Shown piece after piece: positions 33,530 to 43,573 of a stretch of 64,000 nt of DNA (position 1 is the first letter of the stretch; every line of letters begins with the position of its first letter). Location of the stretch: positions 124,001-188,000 of the forward strand of contig BLAL01000167.1 in the NCBI GenBank assembly GCA_015698045.1, read 5' to 3'. The position numbers were made by a program, and so were the translations under genes. The notes below the pieces were generated by a model. That model was not told the DNA's origin. It saw only the letters and a program-made list of their open reading frames with translations, and made no database searches. The DNA is from Rhizophagus clarus. Lineage: Eukaryota; Glomeromycota; Glomeromycetes; Glomerales; Glomeraceae.

Positions 33530-35613
33530 CAAGTATGCGATCGAAGTTAGACAACATGCAACAAACCATGAAACAATTGATATATACTAATCCCGAACCC
33601 AGAGTGGATTATGAAGTTGACACAGAAATAGCTTCTGTATATCATGAAGCAACAAAGAATATTATTAACTTGGTCTGGTCGCATTTAGCGAATGACATAG
33701 ATAATGCAATTAACTATCACTTGCATACACGGATGAGCAGTATACTTAGAACTAAACAAACAAATAAAAAACCATTAGATTATATTGCAGCCAAGCACAC
33801 GAGTAAATTATATAAACTACTCAAAGATCTCAAACAATTTCACTATGAATCCTCAAACACAGTTAGCACAGAGGCACAAATAAGTAGTTTAATAGGGAAA
33901 GAAAGATACTGGAACCTCAAATTCCTTAAATATAATGGGGATTATAATGATGCATCACTAATTTATTTCACTAAACATCGTAACTTTATGATTACAGATA
34001 TAGACATTAAAGATCTGCAAAGCATTACTATGCTCGAAGACCACATCAAGATGCGTAGAGAAATGGATCAGGCGATTAGAAAGTTCATTCAATCGAGAAG
34101 CACATCTGAAGCCATTGAAAAGCATCATGAATGTATACAATCAGATCAAACTAAATGGCTGGCGAGTACCCAAGACAAATACAAAGATAGATTAGTGATT
34201 GACAGAGTGGTTGTACAAGATCAACATGGAGATAGATCGATTGAATTGGACGCAGCCCAAATTAAACGGGAAGTAGAAAAGCATATCAAGAAGACATTCA
34301 GGAAAAGGAAATGTAAATTCGATGATATGAATGAAGAATGGAAACAGATATATGAACCTGTAAAAGAATATAAGGATGCATGGCGAGAAGCTATTGAGCC
34401 CATAACGTTAGGAGAATGGTTAGACACATTAGCTAAATTAAATACGGGAGCAGTGGCCAGGCCGTCTGAAATAGATTATAGAGTTATTCGACTATTTCTG
34501 GAGAAGCTACATAATTTGATTATAGAGTTTATTAATATTACACTTAGGGTCAGTATTATACCCGACTATTGGAAACAATCATATTTGTGCCCTTTCCCTA
34601 AACCCAATCGTTTTGAATATGACTTAAACAACATCAGACCTATTATGTTGTTGGATACCATTAGAAAGAGCACCACCAAATTAGTCACGGAAAGAATAAG
34701 CAAAATACTAACACGACATAAAATGTTAAAGGGACATAATTTCTGTGGACTTAAAAACGAAGATACAACTATACCGTTAATCATTCTGAATAGCATAATC
34801 GAGGACGCTAAGGAACTGGATAAAGAGCTTCATGTAGTTACTCAAGATATTAAGAAAGCCTACGATTCAGTGAGTATAGATAGCTTAGGATTAGCATTGG
34901 ATCGTCTGAATATGCCAGTTAATTTGACTAAATGGATTTGTAATCTCTATAAAGAAAGATCTATTCAGACTATTACAGCGTTTGGATTAACAGATAATGT
35001 CATAGCACAAGACGGCATCGATCAAGGAGATGCGTTATCTCCGCTGATGTGGCAGATTTTTTATGATCCACTGTTGATGAGATTACAAAATAGGAGATGC
35101 GAGGGATACAAGATGGGGATTGAGTGGCCAACCAACATCTGTACTCGCTCCACATATAAACTTGAAATGCAAATCTTGGCTATGGCCTATATGGATGACA
35201 CTATTTATCTAGATCATTCAGTAACAGGAGTACAGGAATCCATAGATATAGCAGATGACTTTTATAGGATACACAATATAGAAGTCAATGGTTCCAAAAT
35301 AGATTACATAGCTATAAACACATCTGAAGAGAAGGACAAATGTAAAGTGTCGATAGGCTGTGATCAGATAGAGCACTGTCCCACACTTAAAGCTATTAGA
35401 TACTTAGGTTGCTATTTTTCTAGTCATCGACAGGCTGCTAAAATCAAGAAGATCATTAAGGATATTATAGACGATTTTCTTCGCTCGCTAAGATCTAAAG
35501 CTATATCGGTGGGACAACTTGAATACTTAGTGGACAGGATATTAATCCCTAGATGCGCTTATATAGGACAACTCACCAACCTTTCAGAATCTGAATGGGA
35601 TGCTTTATTCTGA
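33530..35613 (+). CDS. LINE ORF2 central part: reverse transcriptase
   Basis: Open for 692 codons from MRSKLDNMQQ; the true frame continues from the endonuclease across the insertion site. RT blocks in order: FPKPNRFEYDLNNIRPIMLL (about residue 357 onward, fingers), TQDIKKAYDSVSIDSL (first catalytic Asp, about residue 440), QGDALSPLMWQIFYDPLL (about 500), and AYMDDTIYLDHS with the MDD catalytic pair (about 558). Thumb-like sequence follows to a stop at 35611. All three catalytic Asp residues are intact in this stretch, unlike the flanking endonuclease and C-terminal parts. Family: APE-type LINE with RNase H. Confidence 0.93.
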
Positions 35614-36777
35614 CCAGTACTTAAGGTAGTCAAACAAAAATGTGGCTTTGCCAGTAGCTTGCCAACTTCCACCTTGTTACATCATAACATTATAAACATA
35701 AACACCCCGTGAAAAATCCTCATTGCACAACAAATAGCTAATTTATGCAACACCCTGAACTCGACATCTTTAGCACATATGGCCATTAGAATTTGATTAC
35801 AAACAGCATAACTTAGATTAGGCCTTCCCAAGAGCATTTTAACATTTGATATTGGTTACTTTAAATCAAATATAAGATTGGGACAACAGAATAATAGTTT
35901 GAGTACCATGATCAGAGGAAGGATGATGGGCATTAAGATAGCCCAGAGTTCTGCAGATCAGTTAGAGTGAAGCATAGAAGGAGGCAACCACGCAATATGC
36001 ACATTCTTATTCAAACACAAAGCGGACAGCTTAATTCTTAAATTCAATAATTACAAACGCAAATTCCCACTAATATATTTTGAACAAATTATTATAGGAA
36101 ATCGCACAGCTATTAGTTGGGCTTTCTTTAAGCAATTGCAAAGGAATTCTACGTGAGGCAAAGTGGCTTCATAGTACAAAAAATTAACCCATTTCATTGA
36201 GAACGAAGCAGTGCCATTAGCTGATGAATCTATTCGAGAATGTAGATACTGGCCTTTCATCGAAGCATATTTGGATACAGTCACAGAAACATCAAAGATC
36301 AAGAAAAAGTATTTATTGCTTATTCTATTACAAGAAGTCGATGAAGCTCCAACATTAGGACAGATACATAATAAAGGAAAGGCAGATAAAAATGGATGGT
36401 TTGAGGTAAAGAAGGCGATAATGATGGCGGCCCACACACTATCAATATCAATAAAGAAGTTAGTAATCGATCGTAATACACCAATCCTACCGCCAGTATC
36501 CACTAGAATTCATCACACAAGTATCTGGATTATTAGCAAATTTAAAACAGATAAGTCGATTTGTCAAGATTGGCAAGATTTATGCAACTATGAAGAAAAG
36601 GAGGTATCAGATGAAAGAAGGAATATCTTGGACATCAATACATTGACACCAGCGATTCCCATTGTAGGATATGATGTATGGATAGAGAAATGGTTGGATG
36701 ACTCAGCTCTGCAGGAATTACTAATGCGAACAAAGAAATCTATACAAAAAGGATAGGATGAATCAAGGGCAAATCGG
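35614..36777 (+). pseudogene. LINE ORF2 connector, decayed
   Basis: The frame after the RT stop remains readable (KVVKQKCGFASSLPTSTLLHH, RGRMMGIKIAQSSADQLE) but has several stops up to about 36200. It is then open at 36211-36756 (ITNKLVIDRN- and DVWIEKWLDDS-like segments). This is the usual connector between reverse transcriptase and RNase H in such LINEs. No catalytic motif is expected here. Confidence 0.7.
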
Positions 36778-37434
36778 AGAATTGAAATATACACGGATGG
36801 GTCGCTCACCAAGACACGGTGTAATAACACGATATCACATTACAAGAGTGATAATCACCAGGTTTCCATGGGGGTAGACGTATTTATCAGGGACCATTTA
36901 GATCAGGAATTCAGAATAGTGGCAAATATTAGAAACTGGCCTTCGTTAACCAGAACTGAGATATGTGCAATATTAATTGCTTTAATAGCAGTTCTGGAAC
37001 TAGCTTAAGTGGTCATTTATACAGATAGTCAATTTGCGATTGACGACATCACTACCTGGAACAAGAAATCAGCACGGGCTAAGGAAAAAACTACTAACCA
37101 TTGCATTTTATTTAGAATCGCTCAGATAGTTAAGGAAAAAATGATTAATTTAGAGATTATCAAAGTGAAAGGGCATTCGAATATAGTAGGGAATGAAGAG
37201 GCGGATAAATTAGCGGCAGCAGAGGGGAGTAATAGCATTTTAAGATTCACATATAGAATAGATCATAGTAGTCAAGATTTTAGGTTTATCCCAACTTTTG
37301 ATGATATACCGATAGAGCAATCCTTACGAAAGTTCATTACCCGACTCTTGAACACATATAACGCAATAGAATGGTCGCTATTACAATGCAATAGAGAGCT
37401 TTGCCATACCAATAACAGACAGGTGGCATAGGAG
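36778..37434 (+). pseudogene. LINE ORF2 RNase H domain
   Basis: IEIYTDGSLTKTR (first Asp) near 36780, LTRTEICAILIALIAVLE (Glu) near 36950, VIYTDSQFAID (Asp) near 37012 and VKGHSNIVGNEEADKLA (His and last Asp) near 37165 give the complete DEDD set of a type I RNase H. One stop (TAA at about 37006) splits the domain between the Glu and the second Asp. The domain would remove RNA from the cDNA hybrid during retrotransposition. Confidence 0.9.
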
Positions 37435-37714
37435 GTGACATGGAGCTTATTGAATCAATTGAGAGGATTTCGATGCAAAAGTTCAAAATGTCATTTTATG
37501 TTGGTTTTCATGGTTAAGATGTTATACAAATGCCTCCCAATAGGTAGTATTTTAGCACAAAGGAGTGGTGTGGTAACTTATACAAACAATACAGATGTCT
37601 GGCTTGTCGAAATGATAATGTAGAAGATTGGGAACATCTCCTAGAGTGTCAGGGTTATAATGAGGCATGGAATTCTATCCATGATAAGTTAACCAATGAA
37701 TTCAGGCTTATAGG

Positions 37715-38429
37715 TAAGGATGGTGCCGCAATTGATTTATCAAATCCGCAATATTGCGGATTTTGGAGTTGAATTGCGGTTAGTGAACCGCAATTCCGCA
37801 ATTCACCTGATCGGTTTTGGCAGTTTACCGAACCGATTTAATAAAAAAAACGTTTACGCAACATTTTTTTAATTAATTTAACGAAAAAACGTTGCGAAAC
37901 GTTTTTTCAAAGTATTTTAATTAATAAAAAGCATTTCGCAACGTTTTTTTAATTAATTTAAAGAAAAAACGTTGCGAAACGTTTTTTCAAAGTATATTTA
38001 ATTAAAAAAAAACGTTTCGCAACGTTTTTTAATTAATTTAAAGAAAAAACATTGCGAAATGTTTTTTCAAAGTATATTTAATTAAAAAAAACGTTTCGCA
38101 ACGTTTTTTTAATTAATTTAAAGAAAAAACGTTGCGAAACGTTTTTTCAAAGTATATTTTAATTAAAAAAAACGTTTCACAACGTTTTTTTGGATTGCTT
38201 TAGCGAAATTGCAATTCCGCAAATGTATCGCAATTCCGCAAATGTGCCGCAATTCCGCAATTATTCCGCAATTGAATTGCGGTACTTTGCGGAATTGCGG
38301 AATATTTGCGGAATTGCGGACAATTGCGGATTGCGGAATTGCGGATATTTAGGTTTAAAAATCCGCAATGTTCCGCAATACTGTAAATCGCAATTATTCC
38401 GCAATTGCTTATTTGCGGCACCATCCTTA
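37715..38429. mobile_element. hAT MITE carrying the 80-bp palindromic satellite
   Basis: Inverted ends TAAGGATGGTGCCGCAA on both sides; 8-bp target copies CTTATAGG (37707-37714) and CTTATAAG (38430-38437), 7 of 8 identical. Subterminal GCGGAATTGCGGAAT/ATTCCGCAATTCCGC repeats occupy both arms (37725-37800 and 38200-38410). The centre (37850-38190) is four units of an 80-bp satellite with AACGTTTCGCAACGTTTTTT and AAAAAACGTTGCGAAACGTT blocks. There is no transposase. The LINE frame is restored exactly on removal. Confidence 0.92.
37850..38190. repeat. 80-bp palindromic satellite, four units
   Basis: The GCGAAACGTTTTTTCAAAG block recurs at about 37893, 37973, 38054 and 38133, a period of 80 bp. 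Each unit can fold into a long hairpin (AACGTTGCG pairing with CGCAACGTT). It is the sharp version of the decayed satellite at 1-1370. Confidence 0.9.
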
Positions 38430-39116
38430 CTTATAAGTCAGAAGGAATTGAAGGAGGACATGGCGATGCTTACAAGACTTAATAGTGCTATAACAGAGCT
38501 CCTTGGTAGGCAGGCTAATTCTGCAAAGTTTTGTGAATTCGTCAAGTTATTAATAGAAGTCAAATGTGACCGTTTGTGGTTAGATGCATTGAAAAAGACC
38601 TTACGAATCAATGATAATGAAGCGATAAAATTATATGTTCACTTTCTATTTAGATTTATTGTTTTGTTTAGGGAAATTATATGGAAGCCCAGATGTGATA
38701 GGACAATCACATGGGAAAAATCTGTGACGATAACCAAGCAGCAAAAATACCGTAAGAGTACGTGACGATCAATATCTAGCTGTTCGAGCCTTAGAAGAAG
38801 AGGCAGCCAAGAGTCCACCGTTCAAATGAGCATAACGACTGCACAACTAAACAAAAGACGAGCTAGTACTATGTCACATCACGGGCAACCTGAAGTCGCT
38901 TATGATAGAAACAGGGCAATGGTAGAATGTTATGATGATCCATTCATCGCACCACCTGTCCCACCTTCCTTGCACACTCGATTAGAACGGTTGATTGAGG
39001 CCGTTCCATTAACGTTTGACGCTATAAGAAAATATATAGCAACCTATGTACAAGAGCCTTGGGCTGATGTCGGAAAAAAGTTAAAGTCGAGGAATATATA
39101 TTGGGTAATAGAATGA

Positions 39117-39407
39117 GGTAGTAGGAAATTATATAGGGAGCAAATTGGAGGAATAGGGGTTTAGGGTAAAGGTGTTTAGGAATTTTGTTTTATATTTGAT
39201 AGATAGTTATATATTATGGAGTGGAGGTTACAGTCAGAGAGTGGGGTTTTTATTTTATTTTATTTCATTGGTGATATGATTAAATGGTCCTATCGGCGTT
39301 TAACTGATGGATCAGAGCTGTATCTAAGTATAATTATAGTGATTATTATGTAGTCCAATAATTTTCAATAAAGATGTTAGCATTATCAACGCTAAAAAAA
39401 AAAAAAA
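39117..39407 (+). other. LINE 3' UTR and poly(A) tail
   Basis: G-rich start (GAGGTAGTAGG, GGGGTTTAGGG), then TCTAAGTATAATTATAGTG, a TTCAATAAAGATG polyadenylation-like element near 39366 and CTAAAAAAAAAAAAAA at 39392-39407. It is followed at once by the right target duplication (39408-39420). Confidence 0.85.
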
Positions 39408-39534
39408 ATAATTAATTTTATATTTTTTTATTATAAAAGTATAATATAATTTTATAAAAATTAAAAGTATCAAGTTTTTTTAGTTTAATATTATATTATT
39501 AAAAATTAATTAATAAATAAATAAATAAATGTAT

Positions 39535-39906
39535 TTGTAATAATCTGTTACAAATATTATTTGTAATAACCTTAAAAAAAAAATTATAAAAAAGTTTATA
39601 ATAAATAAACTTTTAAAAATATTATAATAAATGTATTTTTGCCTTCTGAGCAAGTTTACTTAGAATAACAAAGATGATTTTAAATGTCATTTTTGTCTTA
39701 TTTAACAAAAACCCTTTTTCTACCAAGTGATCAGCAAAGAAATTTCCATTTTTGGAAGTTTGCATAATCTTATGGATCCATTTTTCTGGAAACAAAAATT
39801 TTCTTTTTTGAATTTGTGTAATATTACATAATTTGAACTGACCAATAAAAATGTGCCAATTTGGTTATTACAAATAATATTTGTAAATTGTAACAGGTTG
39901 TTGCAA
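39535..39906. mobile_element. MITE-like element, 372 bp
   Basis: Inverted arms: TTGTAATAATCTGTTACAAA at the left (extending to 39571) and, from the right, TTGCAACAACCTGTTACAAT (39863-39906), sharing also AAATATTATTTGTAATAACC. The target duplication was not resolved in the AT-rich surroundings. No open frame. Confidence 0.7.
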
Positions 39907-40187
39907 TTAAACTTATCTTTAATAACTGAAATTTATATTGAATTTTCTTTTTTTTAATAATTTATATTATGTATTATTTATATTTTAATTGGATTTAAAT
40001 TGATTTAATAAGAATAATTAACAATTTAAAAAATTTTAGTATATTTGTTTTAATACTTATTATATATAAGTAAAATCTAGCAGAATTCTACTTATTATTA
40101 ATAAAAATTACTATGAAAAAATAATAATTTATTATAATATTTCTTATAAATCAAATTATAATATGATATGATCTAAATTAGTTTTAA
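39907..40187. other. AT-rich spacer
   Basis: Low-complexity A/T sequence without recognised signals. Confidence 0.5.
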
Positions 40188-40982
40188 TTCGTGATCCGTC
40201 TCTGAATTAGCGAAAACTACTAATACAATTCGGGGAATTATTTTTGCAAATTAATTAGCAGAAAATTTAAATAAGAGTAATAGATATAGCATGTAAGAAA
40301 GGTAGAATGAACTTAAAAAGTTAATGGGGAAAGGTAGTTTAGAAGAAACTGACATTCTAAAAGGTATCAACTATTCAAAATTGGATAGTTACCCAATATA
40401 AGCAAAATATAGCACAATAAGCTAGACAGCCTGTGATTGATAGAAAAAACTTTTTTTTTAATTTTTTTTTGTTTATACACTCCAAAACAGATATTTATCA
40501 GCATATAAAATAATATTTTAGTAAAAAAATATCAATTTTGTAATTGTTATACTTCTTGTAATTAAATAATATAGCATTTTTAAGGGCTGGAATTCAGCGT
40601 CGCTAAAGAAAAAATTTTTTAAATAATCATACAATATAAAAATCATTGACGAGCCTTAATTTCCCCCAGTTTTAAGTAATTGGTTACATTATTTTTCAGC
40701 TGGGGTTATAATACAAACTTGGCTAGTTATCTTTTAGACAAAATCACCAATTTTTACAATATCGTAACCCTAAATGGTAAGTATATGTTGATCAAACTTG
40801 TGAAACTAATATTTGATGACGCAAATTTATCATTCAATATACTCTGGAACATTATTCTGTAATGCTTAAAAAAAAATTCTGGACAAATTGGTTCAAAAGC
40901 CATTTAAGGGTTAATTAATTCGCAAAAATTAGTTCTCTGAAATGTATTAATAGTTTTCACTGATTCAGAGGCAGATCACGAA
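40188..40982. mobile_element. TIR element of 795 bp flanked by TTAA
   Basis: Inverted arms of about 75 bp: TTCGTGATCCGTCTCTGAAT at the left and TTCGTGATCTGCCTCTGAAT from the right, continuing through GAAAACTAYTAATACA and GCAAATTAATTA-like blocks. TTAA lies at 40184-40187 and 40983-40986, compatible with a TTAA-duplicating transposon, although the TTAA could also be part of the inverted repeat. A 60-codon open frame (40680-40862) has no recognisable similarity. Confidence 0.75.
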
Positions 40983-41446
40983 TTAAAGTTTAAAATTTTA
41001 TTTGTAAATAATTTTTGATTTAAGTATATAAATTTTATAATTTTTTTTTTTTATTTTGATATAGAAAATAAAGTTATTAAATAAAAAAAAAATTGTTAAA
41101 TTTGAATTATTAGATTTTAAAATAATTAATTTTAAAAGCAAATTAAATTTAAATTAAATTTAAATTAAATCAAATCTAAAGAAAAGAAATTTGATTTGTA
41201 TAAAATATTAGTTTACTAATAGTTTTTCTTTACTTTTATTTTAATACTACTGAGTAATTAATCTAAAAAAAAAAAAAATTAAAATAAACCTTTATTTATA
41301 AATATAATTTCTTTAGAAAAAAAAAGGTTTTTTTGGTACTAAACCCTTTATTTTAGCATAAATATTCCTATATATAAATTCAAATTTAATTTTTTTTTAG
41401 TATATTTTAATATCAATACATATTATTTTTATTAATAATTAGAAAT
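40983..41446. other. AT-rich spacer
   Basis: A/T low-complexity DNA including a short AATTTAAATTAAATTT duplication near 41140-41170. No gene or element end recognised. Confidence 0.5.
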
Positions 41447-41639
41447 AATTTATTTAACGCATTCTTGCATTATAACGCATCCCTTATCATGTATTTAATT
41501 GTTTTTATTTATTTATTAAATAATCAAAATAATCTTAAGCTGTTAAGCACGTTACAACTTTTCATTATTTTATTATTTTATTTTTAATAAACTGAGGTAA
41601 GTCTTCTTATTATTTTATTATTTTCTATTGCATTTTTCA

Positions 41640-41925
41640 TTATCCTTCATCTTCAGGAATTCATTTCGTCTCCAAGAGGTGTTCCTATAAAAAAAAACCA
41701 ATAAAAAAACGTTAGAAATATTTTTAAATAAAATTAATGAAAAAAAAAGAAATAAACCCTACCTTTTTATCCCCAGAAGTCTTCAGGAGATGCTTCTATA
41801 AAAAAAAAAGACAATAGAGGAATGTTAGAAAATGTTCTTAAATAAAATTAATGAAAAAAAAATAATCCTTACCTTTTCATTTCTAGATGTCTCTAAGGGC
41901 ATTCCAGGTATGGCATTTTTTTCTT
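41640..41925 (-). repeat. Array C: three splice-like units, minus strand
   Basis: Minus strand: block ACCTGGAATGCCCTTAGAGA... ending GAAAAG|GTAAGG (about 41912-41876), then an intron-like stretch with TTTCTAACATTCC and TTTTTTTATAG. Next comes a 33-nt block AAGCATCTCCTGAAGACTTC... ending AAAAAG|GTAGGG, a second intron-like stretch with TTTCTAACG and TTTTTTATAG, and a third block starting GAACACCTCTTGGAGACG. The first two blocks read PGMPLETSRNEK and KHLLKTSGDKK, and the third begins EHLLETK before a stop. They look like a decayed repeat peptide split by introns. Confidence 0.6.
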
Positions 41926-41939
41926 ATCTTTTTTTAATT

Positions 41940-42955
41940 TTGTTTTCTTATTTCATTTTTATTAACTATTTTTTTTTCTTTTTATGGTTTATCTTTTGTT
42001 AATTTATTCCCCTTTTCTTTTATTTTTATTTACTTTCTTCTTTTTCATTATTGCTCCTTTTTCCTTTTATTCTCATGATCGTTTTATCCTTATTACCATT
42101 TTGTCCTCATTGTTGTTTTATTCTTATTAATCATCATTTTGTCTTTATCATCAATTATCATTTCGTTCTTATCATCAATTATCATTTTGTCTGTCCTTAT
42201 CATTGATTATTATTTCATATATCTGTTCTCATTACCAATTATCATTTCGTCTTTATTATTAATTATCATTTCATCCTCATCAATCATCATTTCATTTTCA
42301 TTATCAATTATCATTTCATCCTTATTATCAATTATCGTTTTGTCTGTCCTTATCATTGATTATTGTTTCATCCATCCTCATCACCAATTATTGTTTCGTC
42401 TTCACTATCAATTATTATTTTGTTCTCATCATCAATTATTATTTCATTCTTATCATTTTGTTCTTATCATTGTTTTGTTTTTATCATCATTTTATTCTTG
42501 TTATCTTTTCATTTCTCCTCATCATCTTTTCATTTTTTCATTCCTTTCTTATCATCTCTTCGTTTTTCATCATCCTTTCATTTTGTTCATCTTCCTTTTG
42601 TCATCCTTTTATTTTTTGTCCCCTTCTTGTTATTTTTTCTTTTTTTTTGCCCCTTCCATTATCTTTTTATTTTTATTTTTATTCCCTTTCATTTTGTCCC
42701 TATTTCCTTTTGTTTTTGATCCTGTTCCTTTTATTTTCACATTCTTTCCCTCTTCTTTTTACTATTTTTCTTTTTTTTTACTATATTTTTTGTCTTCTAT
42801 CATCTTTATTATCTCCAATTATTTGTTTCTAATATTATTTCCATTATTTCTCTCTCTTATTATCATAATTGTTGGGCTTCTCTTTTTTGTATCATTACTA
42901 TTATCATTACTAGTTATGTTAAAGATAAATAATTGTAAAAAATATTATCTTTGAT
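41940..42955 (+). repeat. Degenerate TTATCATCAATTATCATTT repeat, pyrimidine-rich
   Basis: The plus strand is over 80% T and C by eye, with units such as CAATTATCATTTCGTCTTTA that degrade into CTTTTCATTTTTTCATT runs towards 42830. Overlapping plus-strand open frames (up to 271 codons of Ile, Ser, Phe and Leu) follow from the composition and carry no domain. I do not treat them as genes. Confidence 0.75.
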
Positions 42956-43132
42956 AAACAGAATTTAAAGGAATAAAGTTATAGTTTAATATATAAATTT
43001 TGTTATTTTTTTGTATAATAAATTTTAGCCAATTATTTTAATTTTTAACGATAATTTAAATTAAACCGCAGCTAATAAAATTTATCACATGATAGGAGAT
43101 GCATTACAACGTAGGATGCGTTAAATAAATTT

Positions 43133-43554
43133 ACTCTAATAATTAAACCTTTTTATAATAATTATTATAATTTCAGTTAAATTAAAATTTTAATTAAGAT
43201 TATAAATAAATTTCTTTTAGAATGTAAATTATATAGATATTAAATAATAAAATTGTTTTTTTATATATAATTCATATGATTTATAATTTTATATTGATAA
43301 AAAAAAAATTATACAATTATTCTTTTATATAATTATAATTATTATTTAAAGATATAATTAATTTGACAGATGAATTTGATTGTATTTATAATTTAATTTT
43401 TTATTAAGTATAAAAATATCATTGAAGTTAGTAAATTATAATGATATAATAAATATGCTGAATTTTATAAAATTTTATTGTATTATATTTTGTTTATATA
43501 TAAAAAAAAGTAAATAATCTTATTGTTTATATGAATTTAATTTATTATATAAGT
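43133..43554. other. AT-rich spacer
   Basis: A/T-rich unassigned DNA. Its last bases are followed by the left target copy of the retroposon (43555-43571). Confidence 0.5.
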
Positions 43555-43573
43555 AAATATTTAGTTTTTTTTT

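Larger units (their letters stand above)
37435..39116 (+). pseudogene. LINE ORF2 C-terminal region with Cys/His knuckle
   Basis: Near 37595-37655 the frame reads CLACRNDNVEDWEHLLEC, a CxxC...H...C knuckle common after RNase H in fungal and insect LINEs. The 715-bp hAT MITE interrupts it at 37715; across the empty site the frame reads NEFRLIGQKELKEDMAML. The reading then runs through AITELLGRQANSAKFCEFVK to a stop at 38763, with a last open block 38826-39116 of unknown role. Confidence 0.78.
18795..39407 (+). mobile_element. LINE (non-LTR retrotransposon) split by three insertions
   Basis: A 13-bp target duplication ATAATTAATTTTA occurs at 18782-18794 and, after the poly(A) tail (39394-39407), at 39408-39420. 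Order inside is a 5' leader, ORF1 (from 18989, resuming at 24464), then ORF2 with an APE-type endonuclease (about 26650-27683), reverse transcriptase (33530-35613), RNase H (36780-37400), a Cys/His knuckle and a C-terminal region (to about 39116), then a 3' UTR with AATAAA-like signal (TTCAATAAAG near 39364). Insertions occupy 19521-24463, 27684-33529 and 37715-38429. Without them and their target copies the LINE is about 9.1 kb. Several stops in ORF1 and ORF2 make it inactive. Confidence 0.92.
41447..43132 (-). mobile_element. TIR element with splice-unit array C
   Basis: Inverted ends AATTTATTTAACGCAT on both sides (41447 and, complement, 43132), with further matching blocks AACGCATCC and CTYATCATGT within the first 60 bp. 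Target duplication unclear. Contents: splice-like units at 41640-41920 on the minus strand, a long pyrimidine-rich (plus strand) degenerate repeat (41940-42930), and AT-rich arms. Classification to superfamily is not possible from the ends alone. Confidence 0.65.

Noticed and set aside
38190-38424. Open frames on both strands in the GCGGAATTGCGG repeats (NCGIAD... peptides)
   Set aside because: They lie in the subterminal arm of the hAT MITE and reflect its short inverted repeat; the plus frame only joins the LINE by read-through from the MITE.
42139-42954. 271-codon plus-strand open frame rich in Ile, Ser, Phe and Leu, looking like a membrane protein
   Set aside because: It runs over a degenerate pyrimidine-rich repeat that is open in all three plus frames; composition alone explains the hydrophobicity, and no domain, start context or splice pattern supports a gene.
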